Below are positions 1-11,085 of a stretch of DNA of 64,000 bases, in pieces (positions within the stretch are counted from its first letter, which is position 1; every line of letters starts with the position of its first letter). The notes below the pieces were generated by a model. That model made no database searches. It saw only the letters and a program-made list of their open reading frames with translations, and had not been told where the DNA came from. Both the position numbers and the translations under genes were made by a program. Source of the DNA: Apoderus coryli (Eukaryota > Arthropoda > Insecta > Coleoptera > Attelabidae); the NCBI GenBank assembly GCA_911728435.2, contig OU452201.1, positions 27,590,001 through 27,654,000 on the forward strand, read 5' to 3'.

Positions 1-200
1 TAGAAGATATTCCTTTCGTGGGTATAGTAATTTAATTGAAAAAAAAAAATAATATTGTATATTTAGAACATAGCTGAATAAACCTAATTATATTGTTTTT
101 ATTAAATCACATATTCGAGTCCTGTGTGAGTACCCCGCGCCGGTCATCAATTGATGCAAGCCTTGTAAAAGAAGATACTAAATAATTATAGTCTTAGGGA

Positions 201-1390
201 AGGTTACTGTCATTCGCAGATGATACCGTATTTTTCGTGGAAGAAGCATCATGGCAAGAGGTGGAAGACAAGGTAAAGATGGGGCTTCAGATAATAGTGC
301 AATGGTTTGATAAATATCTCTTAACGATCAACTTCCAAAAAACTGTTTATGTTCCCTTTACCAATAGTGTAGCTACGCAAACCGAAACAAATAAGATCAC
401 CATTAATCTAATGCAGAGAGAGGCGAGTTTTGATGTGAGCAGGGCTGATCATGTTAGTATCTCGGAAATATACTCGATCTGCATCTAAGATGGGATATCC
501 ACGTTCAAGCTTTGGTCAAAAAGATTCGTTCGTTTTTGTACATCTTCAAAAATACAAAAAAAATTTTAACAGCAAAAGAAAATCTCTCTCTGTATTATAG
601 TTTAATACAGTCTCTATTATCCTATGGAATTGTGGGTTGGGGTGCAGCATATAGAGCCAATCTAGAACCTTTGGTAATCGTACAAAGAAGAATATTAAAA
701 ATAATCTTTGATTTAGATATTCAATTCCCGACAGAAAATTTGTTTAAACTAGCTGATGTGTTGACCATAAGACAGTTGTTTTATAAGAGTGCTGTTCTCC
801 AACTTAATAACTCGAAGAAATTTTTAGGGACGCCAGACCACGGTTATTTAGCTCGTGATAAGAAAAAAGAGATTATACGGGAACCTGCATGTAAAAAAAC
901 AATCGGGCAGAGGTCATTTACCTTTATTGGTCATAGGGTCTTTAATCAAATACCAGTGGAATTGAAAAATAAAGAGAATTTAAAAAATTTGAAATCAAAA
1001 CTTTCAAGTTGGTTGAGGGGTCTAAACATTGAGTTTATGAGTTGAAGCTGCTTCTGTGTCTGTTTCCCTGTATCATCATTATACAGTTTGGTTACTTTAT
1101 TTTGTTTTAATATTTAAAGTTCATCTTTGAATAGGAATTTTCGTTACAATTATAATTTAAGTTTTTGTTACTAATTTTGAAAATATTACCAAGTTTGTAA
1201 GTTGAAGTAATTAAAAAGTGCGTGCAGTTTTTAGAGTGTCTGTAGGAGGTGGACAAACTTCGCAAATTTTTTACATCCTGCAGGCACCATTCTCCCTCCC
1301 TATTATTTACTTATTTATACATCATTAGTGTAAGTTAATAATTTTGTTATATTATGTAATTTATGGAAATAAATAAAATAAAAAAAAATT
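201..1390 (+). pseudogene. 3' part of a non-LTR retrotransposon (CR1/Jockey-like reverse transcriptase)
   Basis: A 5'-truncated non-LTR retrotransposon. The reverse-transcriptase catalytic box FADD is read at 213-224, followed by the palm/thumb region to 488. Around 465-475 the frame shifts and continues in another frame (LDLHLRWDIHVQALVKKI, then an open stretch to 1045) through the conserved C-terminal motif YGIVGWG and a short basic tail. A 3' UTR follows and ends in an A-rich tail with AATAAA near 1370-1390. An in-frame stop just upstream at 195 and the absence of the upstream RT motifs mark the truncation. Target-primed insertion would have been the original role; this copy is dead because of the frameshift and truncation. 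Clade assignment rests on the C-terminal motif style only. Confidence 0.82.
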
Positions 1391-1989
1391 AAATTATATT
1401 TAATTTATTTTCTTGTAGGTACCTCGTATATCAATTGTTTTTTATACAATTTTTCTTGGGGTGTTGATTTTATATTAAAACTTCAACAATTTGATTTTTA
1501 GTGTTTTATATCAAAATATTTTGGCATTTTTTCCCTGTTTGTTACTACTCCTCCTCAGGGAGGATATACTACAAATATTTTTTTTTTTACATTGTAAGAT
1601 TATTCATACGGCCTAATTATGAAAATACATACAATAAAATCAAGCCACATAACATTTAACTAGTATCTAAAGCAATTACATATTTTTGCACAAGTTACAA
1701 TTTAAAATCATACATCTAGATTATAAATTCTGGTCGTTATGAATAATACCATTTTTGGTGCAGGATAGCATACATCAACTTCGTTTGGGATGGAAATTTT
1801 TTTAATTTAATTTTTTTTTGTTGCGGTTCAAAAAAATGAAACAATTGGTCTATCCATAAGTTACGGGGAGGATGGATTTATATATTCAGAATTAAATTAT
1901 GATAAATGTTACTAAGATTTTGGATATGATTTAAAAGTTTGCCACAAAAGCAAGAATTTCTCTTCCAACCATGAAAAAAACCTCATGTA

Positions 1990-2283
1990 GTGTATGAAAT
2001 TCCGTGTAGGTACTGTAACGGGGTGTATATCGGACAAACACAACTGGGAAAAAAGGTTACACAATCACAAAAATCCTAACAATAACAAAACTGCATTAAC
2101 AAAACGTAATACAACTATTCTTTTGATTTTAACAACACAAAAATTCTTGCAATCCAAACGCATACAAAAAACCGAGAAATGATCGAAATGATACACATTA
2201 AAAAACAGAAAAATAGTGTAAATGATCGAATTGATATCCAAAATCTTAGTAATATTTATCATAAATTAATTCTGAATAAATAA
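1990..2283 (+). pseudogene. Penelope GIY-YIG endonuclease domain, frameshifted
   Basis: Reading from 1990 gives VYEIPC..C then GVYIGQT, the GIY-YIG nuclease signature, with two cysteines before it as in Penelope. After a frameshift near 2055 the reading continues with an LHNHKNPNNNKTAL segment. A second shift near 2120 leads to a frame open to the stop at 2281-2283: DFNNTKIL at its start, then a run ending SVNDRIDIQ and LSNIYHKLIL. The order and the C-terminal motifs match the end of Penelope polyproteins, whose nuclease nicks target DNA for reverse transcription. RT motifs upstream are missing. At least two frameshifts make it non-functional. Confidence 0.8.
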
Positions 2284-2442
2284 ATATATCCTCCCCCGTA
2301 ACTTATGGATAGACAAATTGTTTCATTATTTTGAACGACAACAAATAAAAAATAAAATTAAAGAAAATGTCTATCCCAAACGATGTGGATGCATGCTATC
2401 CTGCAAAAAAATTATATTTCTCATTTAACGACTAAAATTTGT

Positions 2443-3060
2443 AATAATAAGCGTCTTTATTGCAATTTCAACATACATAATATACGTGTATAAATAATAT
2501 AATGAAATTACAAAGGCGAAGTTTAGCCTAGTGGCTACTCTACCACTTAACATTGGCAACAACACCAATGAAATTCAAACTGAACACAAAGTAAATCTTG
2601 ATCAAATTACAATAAATTAGTACATTTTCAAAAAAAAAAAAATCATAATTACAAAATAATAATACAAAAAGAGAGAATATTGACATTACATAATAATATA
2701 ACTAACAAAAATAGAAGAAGACTAACAGTACCCAAAATGAAAAATATTATGTATTTACACTAACAAAAACGAATACCCACTAACCAGTAATAATTATAAT
2801 TATTGATCATTGATTTTGAAGCAAATCTTTTTCAAATGGACGCGTTATAGAGAGATCTCTAAAATTGCCATTCAAGGAATTGTAAATTTTTACTGCGTTA
2901 TAAGTAAACGACTGAACATAGCACTACAAAGGCACTGCATGGATAGAGTCTGAGTATGGCGTATATTTAAATTATGCAGTTCACCGCTTCTAGTCAACTT
3001 CCTTTTCAAAGATGCTAGTATAGACGTAACTAAAAGCTTATGGACAAATGTGGCTTATAA
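2443..3060 (-). pseudogene. Non-LTR retrotransposon 3' end inserted in PLE-1
   Basis: On the minus strand this reads as the last part of a CR1/Jockey-like ORF2 (motifs near KRKLTRSGELHNLN and, after stops, an FTIP segment) followed by its 3' UTR. It ends in a short (TAA)n tail at about 2443 rather than poly(A). The inverted arms of PLE-1 are contiguous on the left side but are separated by exactly this block on the right, so it inserted after PLE-1. In-frame stops show it is inactive. Clade is uncertain. Confidence 0.6.
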
Positions 3061-3224
3061 ACTAGATGTATGATTTTAAATTGTTCCTTGCGCAAAAATA
3101 TGTAATTGTTTTAGATACTAGTTAAATGTTATGTGGCTTGATTTTATTGAACAGTACAAAAGTATTATTTTGTTATACTTAGGCCGTATGAATAGTCTTA
3201 CAATGTAAAGAAAAATATTTGTAG

Positions 3225-6200
3225 AATATTGTCACGAGTAGATTCCAAAATAATTAATAAATAAATATAAATAATATCCAAATAAGAAACCCCAGATGTT
3301 CGATGAAAAAAATACAAAAGTATTACCACCACCTCCAGCTGGCATCCTACATGAATTTTTAAAAACATTGTGGTTTAAGACTGGGCAAGTTGTAAGTTTT
3401 AGAAATTAAGGTGCAGAAATCACAAACCACGTTTATATTAGGTTAGATATTGTTTAATGTGTCATAAATGTGATTGAGGAAATTAGTTTTCAGAATACCT
3501 ACTCATAAACTAATCCCTAATTTAACATTGTGTAATATATTGCAGGTTTCGACATTTTAAAGCGATTTTTCCTTGTCGTTTGCGCACCCTATTTCTCAAG
3601 TCTTACCTACATCTCGGTGGGTTTCTTTGTTTTTGAAACTTCGTATATTTACAAGAGTTGTATCTAAGTATATGTAATTTCAGCGTTATCCCCTACAAGT
3701 GCAGTTAGTTGCCATGTTTTGTGACGATGACAATTTTATACCTATCTAACTCTAATTTATCTATTTCCATTAACAATGTTACGAGTTCAAAATTGTAAAT
3801 TATTGTTACTTAATACATAAGAAATATAAAATAGTTTTAAAAAAAATTACCGATATGTAGCTCATCATCACTATTTATTGAGCATGGTATTCTCATGTAC
3901 TCTCCTATATTTTCTATATTCTCTGAATCCGAATCAGTATCACCGTCTGATGATGGTATTCTTAATTCATTGTTTGGAGTAATTTCTTCATCTCTAGCAG
4001 CTGCATCTTTCAGTCCAGTATTTTGTCCAACCATTATTTGTTGAAATATGATTCTTCAGTTTATAAAAGAGTTCTATGAATTATGTGGAAAGTTAAATCA
4101 ATATCACAATAAATAAGTTGATTATAAAAGATATTACATTGTTCGATACACTTATTTTTTATAGTAGGTACTATTTTTTATTATTATAACAATGTTTACA
4201 TTAAAACATTGAGGTTATGTCGGCTAAATTGAGGTTTGACGCATTGACATATTTTTAAATGGACCAGCCATATACATAATTTATATTCATACTATGCATC
4301 AGCGATGCGGAAACCAAGAGAGGTTTGAAAGAAAGATGGAGCTAATGTGGGTAGAAAACACAACTAGTGCATGGTACTCATATAGAGGAACATAATATTA
4401 ATTTGCGTAAAAAAATTGTTTTTATTAAAAATACTTGAGAATTGTTACTAATTTTGAAAGATATGACATAAATTCATTAATTAATTCAAATTATCATGAA
4501 AATAACTTACCAATAGTGAGACAATTATATAAAATTTAAAATATTGGAAGGATATTATGCTCTAAAAAAAACACAAAATTTATGAAAATATTTATTATTC
4601 AGTTTTGGTAGTTTTATTGACTTTTATCAAATTCACATGAGAGAATATGAATGAATATAAAAATGTCTACATTAATGGTTTGGCACGACGAGAACGATCG
4701 CCGTAGTGTGTTCAACATAAGTAAGTAGTAAGAATAAGTAACTTGTAAGAGTGAACTGTCTTTACAATGACTTGGTTAATAAGTGAACTTGATTATATGC
4801 AACACTACATGCAAGTGTATTCTGTTTTGTTTAATAGTTCATTGGGATCTAGTTCACTTACTTTAGTAAATGAAGTAGTTCCGTTTTCACGTCACTAACT
4901 TCAGCTCAGCTGAACTACTGTGACATTTTGCATGAGATGAGTGAGAATTTGCTGATATTTCGCATTGAAGAATATCGCCCAATATTTGACAAAATAGAGC
5001 TGACATTCATGTTTGTCCGAGTTATTGTACCTATAATGCCCGAGTGTAAAATTTTAATATGATTTGATTTATTTTTTTTTAATACATCAGGTGAAATCAA
5101 AATGCTAATCAAAAAGCTAAGCCTAATGGCCTAGACCACATAACCATACATATACTATGCAAAGCGTACATCCGAACATAGCAGTAACAATGGCGAATAT
5201 TGCAGAATAATAAGTTTTTGAAAATATTATTTGGCACGTAACTACCGTTCACGTAATTATGAGCATGCGCACATGCTTTGAAATTACGTTTCACGTTTTT
5301 AGCTAATAACGGAATACGTGATTTGCGTTACATTAATAACGTTAAGTTGTGTTGTTGATGTCCGGTTTAATTATATGAGTATTTCTATTAACTTAGAAAT
5401 CGTAATAATATAAAAATAATAATATTTAAACTTTAAAGAATATAATATAAATTAATAATTGGATTGTCCTAGACGTAGTTACTTCTTGAATATTTTCTAT
5501 GGTTACTGCTACCACAGTATATTTAAGGAAGACAGTAAACCCAGAGAAAATATGTAATTCAAATTGAATAAACACTGTCAGAATTTTTGCACTCATTAGT
5601 AAGATTTTTAAGATCTCTTTTTAGAATGCTGAAGATGTATTGGACTTTTATGGGCAAATAGACTGAACCAAGTTATAAAAGATAAGGGCCATTGTGCTGC
5701 GAAATTAAGCGAAGTTATTCATGTTTTTTCAAAAATTTGTGTGATTTTTTTAGGCAAGTAAGCTCAATCTTTTAAACAGTTTGTTTAGAAATATTTGTTT
5801 TTCAAAATAACAATTGGTAATTTGATTTAATGTACCTATGTGATATTATTTTAATCTAATTTTATATGCATCTAATTCAAATACTACATAAATATCTTAC
5901 CCCTTACTATCCATCGGGAAACTAAAGAATGATAAATTGCAGTTATAATATTTATTCCTGCAATTCTTCGCAGCACACATCATTCCGCCTCTGCTTTTTT
6001 GCATTTCAAAATAAACAATATCACTATCAAAAGTTTATAAAACAAAAACACACAATATAACTATATAACACACAGAATACTACGGCACTGGAAAACAAAT
6101 CACTTGAAATGGCAATGCACAAATAAAATATCCCGACGACAATGAGAGTATAAGAAAACATGGCGATTTTGAGTGCGCAATAATATGCGCAATCTCTTCC

Positions 6201-6234
6201 CCCACCAGCAAGATCACATTCTCTGTTGTTCTCT
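3225..6234. other. No firm gene; AT-rich spacer with two weak exon-like stretches
   Basis: Mostly AT-rich DNA with no sustained coding frame. Two stretches look mildly coding: about 3288-3389 on plus (a frame with VLPPPPAGILHEF and LKTLWFKTG, followed by a TT|GTAAGT donor-like site) and 3851-4034 on minus, listed separately. A stretch near 4235-4260 (GACGCATTGAC) recurs at about 40797, suggesting a shared dispersed repeat. Nothing else is supported. Confidence 0.3.
3851..4034 (-). CDS. Possible acidic first coding exon
   Basis: A 61-codon open frame begins with ATG at 4034 and runs into a donor-like ...ATATCG|GTAATT at 3851/3850. The peptide is rich in Asp, Ser and Glu (DGDTDSDSENIEN) with no recognisable domain. 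Such acidic N-termini occur in piggyBac-type transposases and in many unrelated proteins, so this does not identify it. No matching downstream exon was found on the minus strand. It could equally be a chance frame. Confidence 0.25.
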
Positions 6235-6243
6235 GGTAAAACC
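6235..6243. repeat. Left target-site duplication of P1
   Basis: GGTAAAACC at 6235-6243 is repeated at 8835-8843, immediately outside the 38-bp TIRs. Because the TIR terminal C/G overlaps the repeat, the duplication is 8 bp with one ambiguous base, matching the 8-bp duplications made by P-superfamily transposases. Confidence 0.85.
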
Positions 6244-6280
6244 ATAGAATAAGAAAGCTAGCTAACCAGAAGTTTGACTT
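6243..6280 (+). repeat. P1 left terminal inverted repeat
   Basis: 38 bases that are the exact reverse complement of 8798-8835. Perfect identity between ends suggests the element moved recently or is still mobilised by a relative. Confidence 0.9.
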
Positions 6281-7617
6281 CGTGTAAATAGCATTGATTT
6301 GTATGGGATTTTTTGAAACTCGCGCAGATTTTGTGCGCATCATAGTATTGTTCACAATATCAAACAAGCGGGCAATAAATTCTGTACTAACAATTAAAAT
6401 AGTACACAATTTCACATAAGCGGAATATTTTCGCGCAACTTTCGCAATAAAAAAAATATGTTTAATTTAAAAAAAAACTTTATTATAATAATATTTATTT
6501 CGTCTCATTCGTACTTATGTACATACACGTCGGTAACCCAAAGTATAAAACATACGTAGTTTATTTTAATATATAATAAAAACATAATAATAGCTACATA
6601 AATATCTATAAATGTGTGTACAAAAAAAAATTTAAACAAAACAGAATGTTATCATTGGTCAGCATTTAGAAATTTTTGCAAATGAGTTGTCAATTAGTAG
6701 GTTTTTTAATTAGCTCTCCATATCATATTATATATGAGGTCTGTTTCATGAATTTTTTGAATTCCACCGTGTAGAAGGGGTTAAAAACTCAAAAAAAAAA
6801 AATATTTCCAAAACAATATAAATATTGCCTAGTTATTTATAGCTTTGATAGAATATAACCTATGAATTGTATCAGAAAAACGTGCTTACCCAATGCGTTC
6901 GTAAATAGTGTCTAGTCACATAATCATGATTACTACGAGAATGATGTTTTGTTTTAATCATATCTCAGAATCATGATTACTGCGAGAATCATGTTAAGTT
7001 TTAAAAGTATCACAGAGCTTTAAAGGCCTCCAGACAACTACCTCTAAGCGTCTTTATAATGCAATATCAGCTACGTGGGAAGGGTTCAAATGATGATCTT
7101 ACAACTTTTTTTAGGGAGTTAAAGCTGTACATGAGACGAGACGTATCTATGCTGACGTAACGGAAATTATTTAGGATAAGTCAATTGAAAAATCTAGGAC
7201 CGAAAATGAGTTAAAGTTTGATTAGCAACGTAACGCATTTTTCTTAGGTTATGTTTATATTTGTTTAACTCGTACGGATACCTCCGGTCATACAATCGAG
7301 GATTTCCGGTAGAATGCGTTCTCGTCTGAATGACACGCAAGAGACCGTATGGATACGGGATACGTATCCGCAAACGAGATGAAAATTTCATTTGCGCATG
7401 CCTAGCTGTCAATAGATACGTATACGTTCTTGTCTCATGAACAACTTTAATTCCTTATTATCTGCATTTACATGCATTCATTTCTTAATTCTTACAGCTA
7501 ACAGGAAATCGACTTATGTCAACAATCAACAATGTCACTTATAAATTAACGAAAACACTAAGCGGGAAATTTGAATTTCAACAGGCGTAACAAAATAGTT
7601 TACGCTACACAAATGAC

Positions 7618-8517
7618 TTACAATTGACTTACAAGGCAAAAAAAAATGTCTTGTAAGTGTCGATATAGTTTAGGTCCAAGAAAATATACAGTTAGGGCAA
7701 ATTTCTTGAACTCACTTGTATATCTCCGACCTTGCAATGATTTGTTGGATAAATTGTACTGCATAATTACAAAATTAGCCAAGCCTTCCTTAAAATTAGT
7801 TTTAACAAACTCAATGAAATCTTCTTTATTGAAAGGTCTGTTCGAAAGTTCCGATGATTCCGAAATTCTGTCAAACTTTCTCTTAAGGTTCTTCACCTCC
7901 AGTCTCAAGGCTTTTTTTCTTGGAGATTGCTCAGATATGCCTGGAGATGTTTGCAGTTGTTCTGTAATTGAGAATTTCATCTAATACATGAAGATAGAAT
8001 TTGTAGTAAAAAGTAACTTACTATCTAAAGGGTTTTTTTCCAAATGCAGGTCATCAAAAACCAGAGAAGATCCATCCGAAATCATGCCTGACGTCGATGG
8101 TTGTGGTGAATCGGCGCGCACTTAAAATAAATTAATTAAATATGTGCATACGACTGACACAACATTCATTAAACATTTACCTTGTTTGCTAGCCACCTTT
8201 TTAAAAATAGTTGGTATGGCTTCATTTTTCAGCTTGCTGTTGCCAAAACCGGCACACATTTTCTTCTCAAAATGTTCGCTACAAACTTTGCGGTTAGACA
8301 CTTTCTCCGGTTCGTTCGACATCAAGTCTAACCTGCCAATGTTTTCCAACCATTGAAGTTGCCTTTAAAATTATTTACAAAATAGCTAAAACATGCAACT
8401 TTTTGTGTAGGTACATACATACCTTATTGGATCACTCGGAATTCTGAAATAACTTATTAAGTTTCCAGTTTTGCGGCTGTTGTTGTCACAACCGTTAACA
8501 CTACAAGAATTTGGCAT
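7618..8517 (-). CDS. THAP-domain P-element transposase, N-terminal part, four exons
   Basis: The model joins exons 8517-8423, 8362-8181, 8120-8022 and 7961-7618. All introns are GT-AG, about 60 bases for the first three, with frame kept across each. It predicts 239 residues if the last donor at 7632 is read through to the stop at 7618-7620. The N-terminus is a C2CH THAP zinc finger: Cys5-x4-Cys10, Trp36, Cys59-x2-His62 (VCSEHF) and the AIPTIF box at about 80-85. A basic/leucine-rich segment follows, then the RYTSEFKKFALTVYFLGPK motif characteristic of P/THAP9 transposases. Exon 4 ends in a good donor (CTT|GTAAGTC) but no next exon is found, so catalysis is lost. A product with only the DNA-binding end resembles in layout the truncated P repressors of Drosophila; that role is inference. 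All four exons are free of stops. Confidence 0.8.
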
Positions 8518-8797
8518 TGTCTTTCACCAAAGATTTACTTATGTACACAATTATTGATCTATGCTTTCAGTAACACTTATTAAATAAACACTATTACACT
8601 ACTGTTCTTAAAACTAGATTTAAATAAATCTTATAACCAAATAACTAATAAAAATGGAAAAACGTTGAAAACTTTTTAGAAAATGAAATAAACGAATGTA
8701 AACAATCATTAATATTCGTCCATATTGGAATTTTACCCAATTTGACAGCTTGCGCACAAAATCGCGCGAACGAACACTAAATCCCACCGAAATCGTC

Positions 8798-8835
8798 AAG
8801 TCAAACTTCTGGTTAGCTAGCTTTCTTATTCTATG
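8798..8835 (-). repeat. P1 right terminal inverted repeat
   Basis: Exact reverse complement of 6243-6280; the copy of the target duplication lies at 8835-8843. Confidence 0.9.
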
Positions 8836-8843
8836 GTAAAACC

Positions 8844-8957
8844 ATTACGAAATCTACCCGAAATATTGTCTATCGCGCTCAGCATCGGTCGCCACTCTTA
8901 TCGAGTCGATTGGTTCTGATTTATACCGGTTGACCTGCAAAATGCACAAGCCAGTAT
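8844..8957 (+). repeat. Dispersed repeat X, left piece (target of both P elements)
   Basis: This stretch plus 10673-11085 forms one continuous match to the reverse complement of about 20230-20700. In the copy at 20 kb the two pieces are adjacent, so the intervening 8958-10672 is an insertion. P1 also ends inside or at the edge of the same repeat. The 11 kb end holds a TATAAAA-like box near 11066; the nature of X is unknown. Confidence 0.7.
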
Positions 8958-10672
8958 CCCAGATAAACAGGACAGATGAGACACTGGGAAAAGTTGGCGG
9001 CCATTATTATAGTAGTTTTTATAGTGTTTGCCAAAAGTATAAATACATGCTTGCACAATTATTACTTATTATTAATGATTAAAAAAAGTTTCAAGTAAAT
9101 ATGACAATACTAAATGGTATTAAATTCGTGAAAATTTCAATATTAGTTAAAAGCAAGTAAATATATGTTTTAGTAATTTTTTTATAATTTCTTCTTTAGT
9201 AAACCCAAATATTTCACACTTCTGCCGGACCATTTAACTATTTGAAACTATTTGAAACAGCTGGTATTGTTTAGAAATTTTTTGAGGTTATGTAAAAATA
9301 TGTTTATATTCTTAAATTAAAGTGATCATCTGATTATTTAATATTTTTATATTCAAATTAACGTTGCTATTTTGTTATTAGAATTTATTATTAATAGGTT
9401 ATTAATTTTGTACTTTAAATCATATATTGTTCGTAATATATAGTTACTTGTATAGGTTAGGTATATTCTAGATCTGTGGGTATATTCAGTAGTTTTTACT
9501 ACTCTAGTATTTCTTCTTTATACCTATAATTAAGCTATTATAAAAAACATGGGATCAAAAACCGGTGGATTTTATTGTTTAGTACCTGGATGTATTTCAA
9601 GAACAGTGTTAAAGAATTGTTCATTTTTCCAATTTCCGAAAGATATTGAAAGGTTTGTTTACATGTACTCAGTACGTACCTATATGAAATTATACATTGG
9701 AAAGTCAAGTTTATAATAATAATTACAGCAGTTATTTTATATTATTAAAGAATTAAGATATTTTTGTTTGTTGTTGTTGTTTTTGACATATTAGAAAATA
9801 TCCCTAAATTGCGGCAACACAAGTGAGAACTACAAGTTCTCACTGATCATTATTCTATTTTTAAACATCGTAAAAAATTACTGTTTAATGAACTTAGTAA
9901 AAATGAAATACAATTTGGCCTCTTTATTAAAGTGAAAGTGTCTACTTTCTGCCATTTTTACTGCTCTTTAGTCATTGTTTAAAATGAAACAATGAATTTG
10001 AAAAGCTTTGAAATAATCCTGGTATATATAGGTAGGTATCACAACCATATTTCATGAAATATGATGGTTCAAAATGCTGAGATCGCGCTTTTTAAATAAA
10101 ACATGCAGATTTAAGAGTAACTAGTAGTAGAGTATTTAAAATTATAATACAATTTATGTTATTTTCAATTTTATGCCAATAGGATGAATGATTAAATATT
10201 AAATTCAATTTTGGAAATATTATTTAGCCCTTAATGCATACACTCCGTATGTTTAAAATGTAAATACAATTCAAATAATTTTTAGTTTAATTGTTGAACA
10301 AATAATATTGACGAACATCGAGAATTTGGTTTATAATCCAATAATTTTACTAAAATTTACTTTATTTTTACTTTTATTATTAACTTAGATATCAAAATGC
10401 ATTATAAAACAAACAATTGAGTACCTAGTTCCAATTGATGATAATGGTACTATACACACACTATGTTTAATTATTAATTTGTCGTCAACAAAATAGGTTT
10501 GAAATTAAAAGGAATATTCCTAATTGTTGGCATTACTTTATACTCAAACGAAAAGGCAAAAGGAATAAACCCGGAAAAACTATTATAATAATGGCGTCAA
10601 GGTCACGAGATTTAGGACACAAACATCAAAGAAATTCCGCCGGCCGTCGTATCTGATACTTACTTTATCTGG
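8958..10672 (+). mobile_element. P-superfamily transposon remnant P2
   Basis: Flanked by GCCAGTAT at 8950-8957 and 10673-10680 (8-bp duplication). The ends are inverted: CCCAGATAAA at the left and TTTATCTGG(G) at the right, followed by a second matching block (GGCGGCCATTATTAT / ATAATGGCG). Comparison with the uninterrupted repeat X at 20 kb confirms it is an insertion. It contains a THAP first exon on plus at 9549-9652. The rest, 1 kb of AT-rich DNA, shows no transposase, so it is an internally deleted copy of a different P-type family from P1. Confidence 0.75.
9549..9652 (+). pseudogene. THAP-domain first exon in P2
   Basis: ATG at 9549 opens a frame of 34 codons plus two bases, ending at AAAG|GTTTGT (donor 9653). 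The peptide has Cys-x4-Cys (YCLVPGCIS) and FFQFPKDIER, the beginning of a THAP zinc finger up to the point where THAP genes of P elements are interrupted by an intron. The intron phase is the same as in P1 (the Arg codon split AG|G). The second half of the finger (Trp and the C-x2-H pair) is not found downstream, so it is an orphan exon. Confidence 0.65.
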
Positions 10673-11085
10673 GCCAGTATTATTATATCAGTTGTACTTG
10701 CTTGTATGTGATTAAATAGTTTTTACTGAAATAAATAATAATAAGAATGATTAATTTTTAATTAAATATATAAGTTAGAAGTATTAAATTGACTAATTAG
10801 AAATGAATGAATAATAATTTGATATTAGAACAAAAATTTTGCTTTGCGCTATATTCTTAAAATTAAATTGTACAATAATTTATAAACATTTAATTATATA
10901 TACTAATTGTTATTCAAACAATTATATATACGTTGCATATTTATCTTTGATTACACTTACACAAGAAAATATTTACAAAATAACTTAACACCCAATAGGT
11001 TTCACACAACAAAGTTCTCCACATTAAGAATAGACGATTTGATTATTTTGGCACATGTGCCTACATATAAAAACAGCACGATTAG
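10673..11085 (+). repeat. Dispersed repeat X, right piece
   Basis: Continues the repeat begun at 8844. It matches the minus strand of about 20230-20640, including ACTGAAATAAATAATA, GGTTTCACACAACAAAG and the block GATTATTTTGGCACA. Divergence is moderate, with several short indels. Confidence 0.7.

Larger units (their letters stand above)
1569..3224 (+). mobile_element. Penelope-like element PLE-1 with inverted terminal arms
   Basis: The outer 150 bases at each end (1569-1720 and about 3062-3224) are inverted copies of each other. So are the inner arms 1724-1935 and about 2225-2442. Between them lies the GIY-YIG part of a Penelope endonuclease on the plus strand. The left arm therefore equals a reverse-complement copy of the end of the coding region plus the 3' UTR, which is the layout known for Penelope-like retroelements (5'-truncated copy preceded by an inverted partial copy). 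The right arm is interrupted at about 2443-3060 by a later non-LTR insertion. The strand given is that of the coding relic. Confidence 0.75.
6243..8835 (-). mobile_element. P-superfamily transposon P1 (internally deleted)
   Basis: A 2.59-kb element bounded by perfect 38-bp terminal inverted repeats (6243-6280 and 8798-8835, beginning CATAGAATAAG) with an 8-bp target duplication. Subterminal inverted similarity follows (a GGGATTT block and a GCGATTTTGTGCGCA-like block near 6305-6340 and 8752-8790). The minus strand carries a spliced THAP gene starting 281 bases inside the right end. Autonomous P/THAP9-type elements encode proteins of roughly 750-900 residues. Only about 240 codons are present here and the remaining 1.3 kb toward the left end shows no RNase-H-like transposase, so the element is non-autonomous. 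An AATAAA on the minus strand near 6480 could terminate its transcript. Confidence 0.88.

Noticed and set aside
1540..1570. CCCTGAGGAGG on minus as another hammerhead core next to PLE-1
   Set aside because: No convincing stem II and no GAAA box at the right distance.
2515..2550. TAGCCTAGTGGCTA resembling a tRNA A box
   Set aside because: It lies in the 3' UTR of the minus-strand non-LTR fragment and has no B box.
7194..7412. Minus-strand 72-codon frame rich in Arg, Pro and Tyr inside P1
   Set aside because: It derives from a CGTATCC-rich stretch, has no splice context and does not resemble the missing P transposase core.
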